Shown: positions 33,449 to 43,338 of the stretch, piece by piece
Layout of the letters: each line of letters opens with the position of its first letter
Position numbering within the stretch: the first letter of the stretch is position 1
NCBI RefSeq assembly: GCF_032118995.1
Contig: NC_092666.1
Span: forward strand, 6,894,501 to 6,958,500
Length of the DNA: 64,000 bases
From: Asterias amurensis
Lineage: Eukaryota > Echinodermata > Asteroidea > Forcipulatida > Asteriidae
Reading direction: 5' to 3'
Program-made: the position numbers and the translations under genes
Notes under the pieces: model-generated
Databases searched by the model: none
What the model saw: only the letters and a program-made list of their open reading frames with translations
What the model was told of the DNA's origin: nothing

Positions 33449-33859
33449 TTTAAGGCAGTGGACACTATTGGTAATTACTCAAAATTTCTTATCCTACCTC
33501 CATGCTCAAAATAATTGTTGGCATAAAACCTATTTTTGTGACGAGTAATGGGGAGAGGTTGATTGTATAAAACATTGTGAGAAACGGCTCCCTCTGAAGT
33601 GCCATAGTTTTCGAGAAGGAAGTAATTTTCCACGAATTTGATTTCGAGACCTAAGATTTAGAACTTGAGGTCTCGAAATCAACCATCTAAACGCACACAA
33701 CTTAATCTGACTAGGGTTATTTTTCTTTCATTATCTCGCAACTCCAATGACCGATTGAGCTCAAATTTTCACAGTTTTTGTTATTGTATGCATATGTTGA
33801 GATACACCAACTGTGAAGGCTATTCTTTGACAATTACCAATAGTGTCCACTGCCTTTAA
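33449..33859. mobile_element. MITE, GGCAGTGGACAC family
   Basis: TTAA at both ends. Left GGCAGTGGACACTATTGG, right CCAATAGTGTCCACTGCC. A short partial duplication of the left end (about 33473-33510) is included. The central dyad GATTTCGAGACC with GGTCTCGAAATC is preserved. Confidence 0.9.
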
Positions 33860-33952
33860 CGGCAGATTTTGCGCTCACTGTGTGATTTCCATTTTAAAGC
33901 AAACGCAATACCTAGGGCCCTACTTCTTGGAATAAACACTTAAACCCATCGC

Positions 33953-34526
33953 TTAAAGGCACTGATGGACACTTTGGTAGTTACTCAAATAATAATTGTA
34001 AGCAAACAAACTAGCTTTGTATAAAACAAACAACGAAGGGCTGTTGACAGTACAAAGTATTGTGAGAAAAGGCTCCCTCTGAATGAAGTAGCGTAGTTTT
34101 TTTATATTCGAGACCTCAGATGAGATCTCTAATTCAAGCATCTGTCAACACAATCTCTTGCAACTTCGACGACAAATATTGAGTCCAAATTTTCACAAGT
34201 TTATTACTTCATGCATTTCTTGAAATACACCTAGTGAGAAGACTGGGCAAAAATTCAGCCCGTTGCTTGTACCGTGCACAGAATCGGCGCTTACGGAAGC
34301 AGGGAACAATGAACTCTAACCTCAAGCGTATTTCACAGGTTATCGACGAATTTTGGCTTATGTGCGTGTGTACTCCGCGTTACTAGACATTCTACGCATA
34401 CAAGGCTAACGCAAAAACTCGGCGCTTGCAATAGCGGGGAATCGTGATCATCAGGGCAGAATTCTGCGGTAAGCAGAGCCATGAAGTAGGGCCCTGGTCT
34501 TTGACCAAAGGTGTCCAGTGCCTTGA
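33953..34526. mobile_element. MITE, GGCAGTGGACAC family, split by a GGGCCC element
   Basis: Left TTAAAGGCACTGATGGACAC, right GGTGTCCAGTGCCTT. A second element (34245-34495) sits inside its right arm, next to AAGACTGG. The nesting gives an order: this MITE came first. Confidence 0.75.
34245..34495. mobile_element. GGGCCC-ended inverted-repeat element, nested
   Basis: The reverse complement and relative of the element at 16844-17102 (CTTACGGAAGCAGGGAA, TATTTCACAGGTTA, GACATTCTACGC, AAGCAGAGCCATGAAGTAGG, GCCC). CTGG stands at both junctions and may be the target duplication. Confidence 0.65.
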
Positions 34527-34539
34527 ATATTGAAGCATT

Positions 34540-34888
34540 GCTAGATAATAATTTTCCCAATCAGTCTTCATTCCTGGTTAAATCTCTTAACAACAGATTA
34601 ATGGACAAAGTTCGAGGTCCTTTCAAAATTTGGAATAAGTGGAAAGCGTAATTCCGAAAGGATGTCAGTTGGAGATGGTTTCATATTTTATTTCTTCATA
34701 GGTTCATGGTTAATGATGTTTTTATCCAGATTGAACCATTTTTAACCATAATATTGAGGATATGGTGCACTTATTGTGTCAACTAGCCATAAGTTTTTCA
34801 ATTTTGGAAAAAAGTAAGTAAGAACAAGCTTTTTATTAAAACTTAATATTGATCTTCTGAATATAATATCATGTTTGGTTACAATTTG
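34540..34888 (+). other. Unrecognised, possibly old LINE sequence
   Basis: A short plus-strand stretch (FPNQSSFLVKSLNNRLMDK, then VRGPFKIWNKWKA, stop, FRKDVSWRWFHILFLHRF) has a protein-like look but no family I can name. No other feature was recognised in this interval. Confidence 0.25.
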
Positions 34889-35145
34889 TTTAAAGGCGCT
34901 TGACACGTTTGGTAGGTGTTTATCAACATACGCATAACATACATGTAACAAACCAGTGAAAATTCGAACTCTTTGTCGTCAATGTTGCGAGAGAATAATG
35001 GAGGAAACAACACCCTTGTCGCACAAGTTGTGTGCTTTCAGATGCTTGAATTCAAGACAACTTCATTGCTCGTTACCAAGTAAGTTGTTATTTTTGTTTA
35101 CAATTATTTTGAATAAATGCCAGTAGTGCCGTGAGCTTTTAACCA
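34889..35145. mobile_element. MITE, GGCAGTGGACAC family, decayed
   Basis: Left TTAAAGGCGCTTGACACGTT; the right end is near TTTTGAATAAATGCCAGTAG. The middle is shortened. Its right part is included in the tandem duplication described at 35085-36757. Confidence 0.55.
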
Positions 35146-35413
35146 AGATTTGTTTAAAAAGTAATTGATTTTCTTAGGCGAGCAATACATTTATACTGAT
35201 TTAGAATTGACCCAATCTCTCAATCTTTCAAGACAAATTATGGAGAGACTGGAAATTAATCAGACTAAATGCTTTTATAGTAAGTGGTCTTTGATAAGGA
35301 ATCAAATCAAACCCTCTCCTACAATATTTTACTTTGTATCCAAGTGGTCGTTGTTGTTAAATTAGTTCCAAATTTATTTAGCTTATTTTCTTTCTGTCTC
35401 TCTTCTCTCATAT
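35085..35413. repeat. Left copy of a tandem duplication, interrupted by a LINE
   Basis: This stretch (AAGTAAGTTGTTATTTTTG to TCTTCTCTCATATTG) recurs at 36361-36695. The left copy continues after the LINE at about 36274 (GTTTATTTATTTTTATTTT to AAGATAACTTTTTGG). Confidence 0.85.
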
Positions 35414-36273
35414 TGACGGAAATTCTCCATGTTACTTCACAGAAGAAGAGATCTCAAGAATTACCTCCTGTACACATTGGTGAGACCCGGGTCTCATGTA
35501 ATGGTGCAGTGAGGGATCTTGGGGTGACACTAGACAGCCATCTATCTCTACGCCAGCATCTGAACATAGTATGTCGCAAAGCCTCGTTCGCACTTTATAG
35601 AATCGGCAAAGTGCGCCATCTTCTCGATAAGCAAACTACAGAGATTCTGGTCCACTCATTTGTAAGCTCCCTTCTGGATAACTGCAGCTCTCTCTTGTTT
35701 GACATTCCCCAAAAAGACATAGCTAAACTTCAACGTATCCAGAATTCCGCTGCCCGTCTGGTCTCACGTTCTACTAAGCGCAAACACATCACTCCGGTTC
35801 TGAAAGAATTACACTGGCTTCCCATCTCTTTTAGAATTCAATACAAGCTCCTCATCACTACGTTTAAAGCAATCCATAGAACATGCCCTAGCTACCTGTC
35901 TGACCTCATCATCCCTTATGTACCAGCCCGTCCACTCCGTTCATCATCACAACATCTTCTCACCATACCACCCGTTCGAACTAAATCCTTCGGTTCAAGG
36001 ACTTTCTCTAGTGCCGCCCCCCAACTTTGGAACTCTCTTCCTGGCTACATCCGCTCTCCACAGAGCATGGAACAATTCAAAACTCTGCTCAAATCCCATT
36101 TGTTTTCTATTGCCTTCTGTTCAGTTTAATCCTTTCGTTTGCATTTTGTTAGCGTATTTTTTGTTATTGGTTGCTTTATTGTTTGCCTTTTGTTTTTTGT
36201 TAAGCGCATTGGTATTTCTTTCAGTTATGAAATGTGCTATATAAGAATTAGCTATTATTATTATTATTATTAT
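35414..36273 (+). mobile_element. L2/CR1-type LINE, 5'-truncated, with (TTA)n tail
   Basis: The 3' part of a LINE. The frame 35414-36129 encodes the region after the palm domain: LGVTLDSHLSLRQHLN, LVHSFVSSLLDNCSSLLF, KLQRIQNSAARLVS, LKELHWLPISFRIQYKLL and LWNSLPGYIRS. It is open to a stop 143 bases before the tail. The end AAGCGCATTGGTA, GTTATGAAATG, CTATATAAGAAT, (TTA)n is nearly the same as the end of the SINE at 39171-39519. The tandem neighbour at 36361-36757 shows the site without the LINE. Confidence 0.85.
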
Positions 36274-36360
36274 TGTTTATTTATTTTTATTTTTTTTTAT
36301 TGTTTTTTTGTATTCAGTGTTGTTTTGCAAAAAAAACTATTAAGATAACTTTTTGGTAAA

Positions 36361-36757
36361 GTAAGTTGTTATTTTTTTTACAATTATTTTGAATAATTGC
36401 CAGTAGTGTCGTGAGCTTTTTAACAAGATTTGTTTAAAATGTAATTGATTTTCTTAGGCGAGCAATACGTTTATACCGATTTAGAATTGACCCAATCTCT
36501 CAATCTTTCAAGACAAATTATGGAGACCCTGGAAATTATTCAGAAAGACTGAATGCTTTTATAGTAAGTGGTCTTTGACAAAGAATGAAATCAAAACCCT
36601 CTCCTACAATATTTTGCTTTGTATCCAATCTTCTTTGTTGTTAAATTATTTCCAAATTTATTTAGCTTAGTTTTTTCTCTCTTCTCTCCTATTGTTTATT
36701 TATTTATTTGTTTATTTTTATTTGTGAAAAAAAAAATATTAAGATAACTTTTTGGTT
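36361..36757. repeat. Right copy of the tandem duplication, without the LINE
   Basis: Matches 35085-35413 plus the part after the LINE. The junction reads CTCTCCTATTGTTTATTTAT with nothing inserted, so it shows the pre-insertion site. Confidence 0.8.
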
Positions 36758-36759
36758 GC

Positions 36760-37148
36760 TTAAAGGCAGTGGACACTTTTGGTAATTACTCAAAATAATT
36801 ATTAGCATAAAAGCTTACTTGGTGACAAATAATGGGAACAGGTTGATAGTATTAAACATTGTGAGAAACGGCTCCCTCTGAAGTAATGCAGTTTTCGGAA
36901 TAGAAGTAATTTTCCATGAATTTGATTTCGAGACCTCAGATTTAGAATTTGAGGTCTCGAAATCAAGCATCTGATAGCACACAACTTCCTGTGACAAGGG
37001 TGTTTTCTTTTTCATTATTATCTCGCAACTTCGGCGACCGATTGAGCTCAAATTTTCACAGCTTTGTTAATTAATGCATATAATGTTGAGATACACCAAC
37101 TGTGAAGAGAAGTCTTTAGAAATTACCATTAGTGTCCACTGCCTTTAA
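36760..37148. mobile_element. MITE, GGCAGTGGACAC family, best-preserved copy
   Basis: TTAA at both ends. Left AAGGCAGTGGACACTTTTGG and TAATTACTCAAAATAATTAT; right ACCATTAGTGTCCACTGCCT. The centre (36924-36964) is a 15-base-pair hairpin, GATTTCGAGACCTCA with TGAGGTCTCGAAATC, around a short AT-rich loop. 389 bases, no coding capacity. Family members in this window number about fourteen. Confidence 0.9.
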
Positions 37149-38103
37149 CTAAAACAAAAACGAAACAAGAAACGAGAATGTCCAAAATTACAGACACCTA
37201 GGTAGCACCATATCGACTCGTAAAACAAGAAGTATTATTCGAGTTTACAGATCACACTTAAAGCTTAATTCACACGAGAGCACTTTTAGCAAGGGTCCAT
37301 TGCTAAATTGTAGCATGGTTGTTAAATTTTACAAAGATGTAGTCATGTGAAAGGACAACAATTTGTTTCTACTGCCCAAGTGTTCTTGCGAAATTTTGTT
37401 AAACATTGCTACAGTTTACAACCATGCTAAAATTAAGCAAGGGACCCCAGTTAAACAGAACGTAGACCAAGAACTTGGACAGTAAAATTTACCGATCAGA
37501 ATGATTTCAGTGATTTGTTTTCAGTCCTTTCCTGCATACAAGATACAAGGCACTTGGCATGTAAGGAAAAATCAACCAAATAAATGTGGCGGTTCAACAA
37601 TATACATTAAAAGCCTACCACCATATCAATTGTTTGTTAAAATTAAATTCATGATTCTCACTTCTAAGATACCAAATAAGCCACACAGATAGATTTAATG
37701 TGATTTGGTGTCTACCTTAAAGCTCAGATACACGGCATCCTATACGCAGGAGAAAATGGTTATTTGAGTGTGAAACAATATCAGGGTGATAGTATAATAG
37801 TGAAAGTGGCCTTTGAATAAAAGTTTTTTTATCTAAGACTTATAAGAACATGCCTAAGTTTATAACCCAAGAGGGGTTGTGGCCCAAAGATTAAAAGTAA
37901 CATTTAAACCCGTTTTTTAAACTGGTTAAAAACTTACTTTATTTACAGAGTTAAAACGGAGACTTGGCATTTGGCATCTTGTAAATGGCAAGACACTCAG
38001 CAGATCAAGCCAGAAATACAATCTTATTACATACATTTCAATGCATAAAGACGGAGGACAAGTTGCATCAAACATTATTAAACTAGCCTCTACATTTGAA
38101 ATG
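37149..38103. other. No gene seen
   Basis: Intron-like AT-rich sequence. Short open frames have no splice support. Confidence 0.55.
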
Positions 38104-38455
38104 TTCAAAGGCACTGGACACATTTGGTTATTGTCAAAGACCAGTTTTCTCATTGGTGTATCTCAAAATATGCTTTAAATAACAAACCTGTCAAGATTTG
38201 AAATCAACTGGTCATCGAGCTTGCAAGATTATAATGAAAGAAAAAAACACCCTTGTCGCAAAAGTTTCAAGACATCAGCTGATAACTCAGCTGAGGTCTT
38301 GAATTCAATGCAAATGTTTTTGCGAGAAATTACATCTTTCTAAAAAACTACGTTACTTCAGAGAGATCCGTTTCTCACAATGTTTTATACCATAAACAGC
38401 TCTCCATTGCTAACAATTATTTTAGGTAATTGCCGTTAGTGTCCAGTGCCTTTAA
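38104..38455. mobile_element. MITE, GGCAGTGGACAC family, reverse orientation
   Basis: Left CAAAGGCACTGGACACATTT with GGTTATTGTCAAAGACCAG; right AGTGTCCAGTGCCTTTAA. The core is in reverse orientation (CTACGTTACTTCAGAG, then TTTCTCACAATGTTTTATAC). The central hairpin is reduced. Confidence 0.8.
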
Positions 38456-38569
38456 TAAAACAGAAAAAAGTTGAATTAAATACATTGATTAATTTCTTCA
38501 AATAAAAAATGACCCTAGCAGGACTGAGTAGAAAGTTTGGTTGCAATTTTCAATCTAACCTTGTCAAAA

Positions 38570-38935
38570 AAAAGACACTGAACACATTTTGGTAACTGTC
38601 AAAGACCAGTCTTCTCACTACGTGTATCTCAACATCTTGAACTCAACTGTTCATACTATGAAGTTGTGAGATAATAATGGGAGAAAAAACCTCTTGTCAC
38701 ACGAAGTTGTGTGATTTCAGATGCCTGAATTTGAGACCTCAAAATCAGTTCTGAGGTCATGAAATCAAATTCAATTATTTCAGTGAGAATTACTTCTTTC
38801 TAAAAAACCACATTACTTCAGAGGGAGCTGTTTATCACAATGCTCCCCAACAGCTCTCCAATGCTTGTTGCCAAAAAAGTTTGTATGCTAACAATTATTT
38901 TGAGCAATTACCAAAAGTGTCCAGTGCTTTTTTAA
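38570..38935. mobile_element. MITE, GGCAGTGGACAC family, reverse orientation
   Basis: Left GACACTGAACACATTTTGGT with AACTGTCAAAGACCAGTC; right CCAAAAGTGTCCAGTGC. Carries TTTGAGACCTCA and TCTGAGGTCATGAAATC. Confidence 0.8.
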
Positions 38936-39170
38936 TAAAATAATGTCCGAGCTACTCAGGACATAATAATAAGTGACAAATGCATGAAACGCCAATTTCA
39001 CCATAGTTGCATACATGAGTGTTATAGACATAATAAACAGATTGTTTTCGAATTTGAAAACCATTAAAACACATTACTTGAAAGTGTTATAACTTCACAA
39101 AATGTCACTACTTTTACTTCGAAGTCACACCAATTTTCGAAATGATAAATAAAACTTGTTTATCATAGAG

Positions 39171-39519
39171 TGTCGCTGCCGAGTGGTTAAGAGCATCGAA
39201 TTCAAGTTCTGCCTGAATTCACCGGAGTGTGGGTTCAAATCCCGGTCGTGACACTTGTGTCCTTGAGCAAGATACTTTACTATAATTGCTTCTCTTCACC
39301 CAGGGGTATAAATGGGTACCTGCCAGGGTAGAGGTTGATATTGTGAATGAAAAGCTTTTGGAGTGCACAGCAGCTCGGGGCTGTATACTCCCTAATGGGA
39401 GCTGAGAAAGATTAAAGGGATGTTTATTGGCTCAATGACCAGGGGACTAATGTAAAGCGCATTGATACGGTTTATTGTGAAATGCCCTATATAAGAACTT
39501 GTTATTATTATTATTATAC
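39171..39519 (+). mobile_element. tRNA-derived SINE with an L2-like LINE tail
   Basis: The head TGTCGCTGCCGAGTGGTTAA, then GAGCATCGAATTCAAG, with GGGTTCAAATCCCGG as box B, is a class-II tRNA relic (Ser/Leu-like). The body is CTTGTGTCCTTGAGCAAGAT, TTCACCCAGGGGTATAAATG and GGTACCTGCCAGG. The 3' end TAAAGCGCATTGATACGG, GTGAAATGCCCTATATAAGA, AC, (TTA)n matches the end of the LINE at 35414-36273. It is a non-autonomous retroposon likely copied by that LINE family, with an internal pol III promoter. Confidence 0.9.
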
Positions 39520-39558
39520 CATTTTTTATTACTAATAGTTCAGGGTTGAATATCATAC

Positions 39559-39710
39559 CTCCTGATTCGTCTAGGTGTCTGACCAATCTGAGCCGTTGTT
39601 TCATTCATTTTATAAGAGGCTTGCTTTGATTGGCCAAGCGAGATTTCTTGTAGTGATCCATTTGATTGGCTGGAAAGAGTACTCTCTTGCGAAGAAGTAT
39701 GTGGTGCTGG
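39559..39710 (-). CDS. Exon of a minus-strand host gene, Ser/Gln-rich
   Basis: A 152-nt exon between the acceptor TTTTTCTTAGATAG and the donor AGGAG/GTATGA. It encodes 50 residues: PAPHTSSQESTLSSQSNGSL, QEISLGQSKQASYKMNETTA, QIGQTPRRIR, plus two bases of the next codon. Those two bases (AG) plus the first base of exon 8551-8601 (G) make Arg and keep the frame open into EEVESRKRL, so I place it upstream in the same gene, with a 31-kb intron holding the tandem arrays. Ser, Gln and Thr dominate, as in disordered protein regions. Both other frames contain stops. The family is unknown. Confidence 0.5.
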
Positions 39711-39719
39711 CTATCTAAG

Positions 39720-40020
39720 AAAAATAAAGAAATCCGATAGAAATATAATAATTAATTGACTGGGTTTGTTTTGGTGTTAGCTCTTTTTCTTTTCCAAATT
39801 AAAAAATACCCTTGGTTGGCCTGCCTGGTATTAACTAAAAGTAATGATAAAACTAAAGCCTTGTAATGTGCACATATCCACCATGCTGGGTGTTCAAGGC
39901 GTAGTAAAAACCAAAAACAAAATTAAAGAAAACAGACACAACAAAATTAGTCCTAATTGAAAACCTGTGGCATAAGATAAGTTTTGATTAGATTTAAATT
40001 TTGTGGTACAAAGAAAAGAT
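39720..40020. other. No gene seen
   Basis: Short unique stretch upstream of the Ser/Gln-rich exon. Confidence 0.5.
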
Positions 40021-40029
40021 CCAAGATTA

Positions 40030-40712
40030 AGTGGTAGAGAGTGCCAGTACGACGCTGCACTGTTCCTCACTCCAAAGATTCGAGGAAGAAGCTGAGATGA
40101 TGGGGATGCACACATCATGGGCAAAAACCAAGATCCAGAACTGTACCAACCTCCGCCAAACACCTACTTCAGTCAACGTTGAGGGTAACTCTGTCCAAAT
40201 TACACAGAAGTTCAGGTATCTCGACTGTGACATCCATTCCTCCGGCTCATCCTCCCCCGACATTCTCCGACGTCTTGGACTTGCCTCATCCACCTTTGGC
40301 CAATGAGATTGTGTCTGGAGAAACAAACGCCTGAAGCTCACAACCAAGCTGAAGGTATTTACTACCCGTGTCCTCCTCGTCCTACTCTTTGGCTCAGAAA
40401 CATGGACACTCCGGGCAGACGACACAGGAAGGCTCCAAGCCTTCAGCCTAAAGTGTCTACTTCATCACTAATGCAACAATCTCGGAGACCACCATCATTG
40501 ATGACATCCCAGAGGATACACCTTCCCATGTGACCATTAAGCTGAATGTCGAAGCACGGGGAGGATCCCGCCCCTGCCTACCTTGCGGACTTTGAGTATC
40601 TGCGTGGCAGCTGTGGCGAAGAGCATTAGAACCCATTGGTTTGGCAGCTTAACGTCCCCATAATGTATTAAGAGAATGATGACGACGACGATGATGATGA
40701 TGATGATGATGT
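40030..40712 (+). mobile_element. LINE fragment (reverse transcriptase C-terminal region), decayed
   Basis: One frame reads RFEEEAEMMGMHTSWAKTK, TPTSVNVEGNSVQITQKFRY, LDCDIHSSGSSSPDILRRLG, LASSTFG. After a frame change come WRNKRLKLTTKLKVF, VLLVLLFGSETWTLRADDTG and RLQAF. This is the thumb and post-palm region common in LINE proteins (LGS.I.S.G...PDI.RRI.LA, then VLLYGSETW). Several stops and shifts follow. The run of GAT triplets at 40680-40712 is probably the 3' tail. Confidence 0.75.
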
Positions 40713-40934
40713 TCCAGATGCATGGCAAAGCTGAAGAAAAAGACCTGTCACTCCATGAGTGTTGAGACTGGGGTTCAATGAGGAGAAGCATGGAACATGA
40801 TCAAAGACTCCATGACAAAGTGTAAACTTGAAGCAATTCAGAGATATAGTGGGGAGCCTTGCCATGTCAATTTCCCCAAGTCCACACTTTCCTGACCCGA
40901 AGTTTGCTGCAAACGCTGGCAATAAAAAAAAAGA
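40713..40934. other. No gene seen
   Basis: Unique sequence between the LINE tail and the fold-back cluster. Confidence 0.5.
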
Positions 40935-40976
40935 AGCTAGGAATAATCTAGACTTGTGGACAAGTCTAGGATTATT

Positions 40977-41436
40977 CTTGTGGACAAGTCGTTAAATCGG
41001 CCCCTCGGGCTGAGATAGCACTCTCACGAGATCAATGCTCTTGCGCGAACTGATGGCTCCCCGATTTCGACTCCTTAGCGCGTGGGGCCGATTTACCGAC
41101 TTGTCCACAAGTCTAGGATTAATCTTGTGGACAAGTCGTTAAATCTGCCCCTCGGGCTGAGATAGTGCTCTCACGAGATCAGTGCTCTCGCGTGAACTGA
41201 TGGCTCCCCGATTTGGACTCCTCAGCGCGTGGGGTCGATTTAACGACTTGTCCACAAGTCTAGGATGAATCTAGACTTGTGGACAAGTCGTTAAATCTGC
41301 CCCTCGGGCTGAGACAGTGCTCTCTCTCGATTATGACTCCTCAGAGTCATAATCGGAAACCATCAGTACACGCGAGAGTGCTCTCATGCGAGCACTATCT
41401 CAGCGCGTGGGGCCAATTTAACGACTTGTCCACAAG
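40977..41436. repeat. Three tandem palindromic elements with CTTGTGGACAAGTCG ends
   Basis: The units are 40977-41111 (135 bp), 41124-41258 (135 bp) and 41276-41436 (161 bp). Each begins CTTGTGGACAAGTCGTTAAA, then TCGGCCCC or a near match, and ends with the inverted copy (GGGGCCGATTTA, CGACTTGTCCACAAG). The spacers are TCTAGGATTAAT-like. The outermost word ACTTGTGGACAAGT is itself nearly palindromic. No coding capacity. Confidence 0.9.
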
Positions 41437-41936
41437 TCTAGGATTAATCCCGATCTAGAGTAAGGACAAGTTACTCATCCCAACTTAAGGAAGGGTTCAA
41501 TGTGTCTTAACTAGTATGGTTACGGAACTTAACTCGTCCTAAGCCATTAGATTATATCCTAAGTTAGGAAGAGTTTGGTGAAATCAACGGCTGGTTATAC
41601 AGTGGATCGCACTCTGTATAATAAACAACTAGCATTAGTTGAGTAATTGACTGATTGATTGATTGATTGATTGACTGATTAAAGTTATTTGGTTAAAAAT
41701 ACAGTAAGAACATGCCGAAAAAACACAAACACAACAACATGAGAAAAAAAATGAAATAAGATAAACCAAAATGTAACGTAAGATAGAAATACTGCACAAT
41801 TATAACCCCCAAAAATCAACCTTACAATGTCAAAGACCAACAAGGTTTTTATACCAATCTTCACAAACTGTTATTTTGTCTGTATTTATTTTGTTTGTCT
41901 CTATTGTTACAAACAAGTACAGTACCATCAGCTATT
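41437..41936. other. No gene seen; short GATT microsatellite
   Basis: Unique sequence with a (GATT)n run at about 41648-41682. A 37-base tandem duplication starts at about 41910 and leads into copy B. Confidence 0.55.
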
Positions 41937-42864
41937 GTTGTAATCTACAAACAAGTACAGTACCATCAGCTATTGTTGTAATCCGAATGAATTATATGAA
42001 TTGTATGGATTCGTTTGAAAACAATACCTTCTTTAAAAACTCTGGCAAGCGTATTGGGCAGTCTTCCCTGGTACCAGTCTTTCCAAGCACAGTTTAATAA
42101 AAAAGGCAAGGACCTGGAGATACAGATAAGAAGACGGATGATAAATTAGCAACACCCCCTGAATACAAAACATTACAAGACATGTTGAAATAAAAATGAA
42201 TAACGAAATAAATCACAGCAGGACTGGGCACCTATCAATGTAGTGGGTGTTGGTACTTAACAAGAAAAATATGAGAGCAGAAAAATAAGTAAGTGAAATC
42301 CTTGTAAAGAGAAGTTCATATGCTCACTATTGGTAATGACTCAAAAAAGTTATTAGCATAACACCTTACTTGGTGACGAGTAATGGGGAGAGTTCGATAA
42401 TAAAGAACATTGTGAAAACATTGTGAGAAACAGCTCCCTCTGAAGTGACATAGTTTTCGAGTAAAAAGTAGTTTTCCATGAATCTGATTTCAAGACCTCA
42501 GATTATTTGCTAACACGTGACGGACAATCCTGCAATCAAATGGCAAGAATCTGCTTGGGTGTTATATAATATAAAACATTGTGAGAAACAGCTCCCTTTG
42601 AAGTGACGTAGTTTACGAGAAAGAAGTAATTTCCACGAATTTGATTTCAAGACCTCAGATTTATAATTTGAGGTCTCGAAATCAAGCATCTGAAAGCACA
42701 CAACTTCGTGTGACAAGGGTGTTTTTTATTTCATTCATATCTTGCAACTTCGACGACAAATTGAGCTCAAATTTTCACAGGTTTGTTATTTTATGCATAA
42801 TAGATGTTGAGATACAGAAGACTGGTCTTTGACAACTACCAATAGTTTCCACTGTCTTTAAATG
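41937..42864. repeat. Segmental duplication, copy B, left part
   Basis: Matches 1-928. It includes the internally duplicated MITE (42317-42862), whose right end is better preserved here (ACTACCAATAGTTTCCACTG). Homology to copy A ends with the MITE. Confidence 0.9.
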
Positions 42865-43111
42865 ATGCTGTTAAATATTCATCATCTCTATCTGTGTTTG
42901 TTAAAAACCTACATAACAGTTCCGTTCCTTGACTCTTTTTCAAGTTGTGTTGGTCTTGTCTCATCCAGAGCCCAGAGCACTTTGGTTAAACGAACAAGGT
43001 ACCAATATTTGACTACAAGAACATTTACTGGATAACCTGACATAGTCAGATATGGATGTTTGCCATGGACACCCAACAAAGACGCAATATAATGAGCTGA
43101 ATCAAACATTG

Positions 43112-43307
43112 TAGGTACCACCTAAAACCAAGTCGAAATGAACAGTAACGATATTCTTCGTTTAAGTATCAACCGCCAGACACGCCCCCCCCCAAAAAAA
43201 AAATCAGAGGAACCACCTCAAACCATGTTGAAATGACCAAAATCAATATTTCCTATACGACGTATGAGCCGCCAAACAAATGTTTTGCTGCATTAGGCCC
43301 GCCAGAC

Positions 43308-43338
<31 letters not shown>

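Noticed and set aside
39171-39255. tRNA-Ser or tRNA-Leu gene
   Set aside because: Box A and B are present, but the anticodon arm does not form properly, and a SINE body with a LINE-like tail follows directly.
42913-43121. Minus-strand 69-codon frame (MFDSAHYIASLLGVHGKHPY and on) bounded by TTTTAG and GTAGGT
   Set aside because: The supposed acceptor lies in the first unit of the poly-C satellite (ACCACCTAAAACC), and the peptide matches no family I know. A chance frame remains likelier, though it was the longest splice-bounded one in the middle of copy B.
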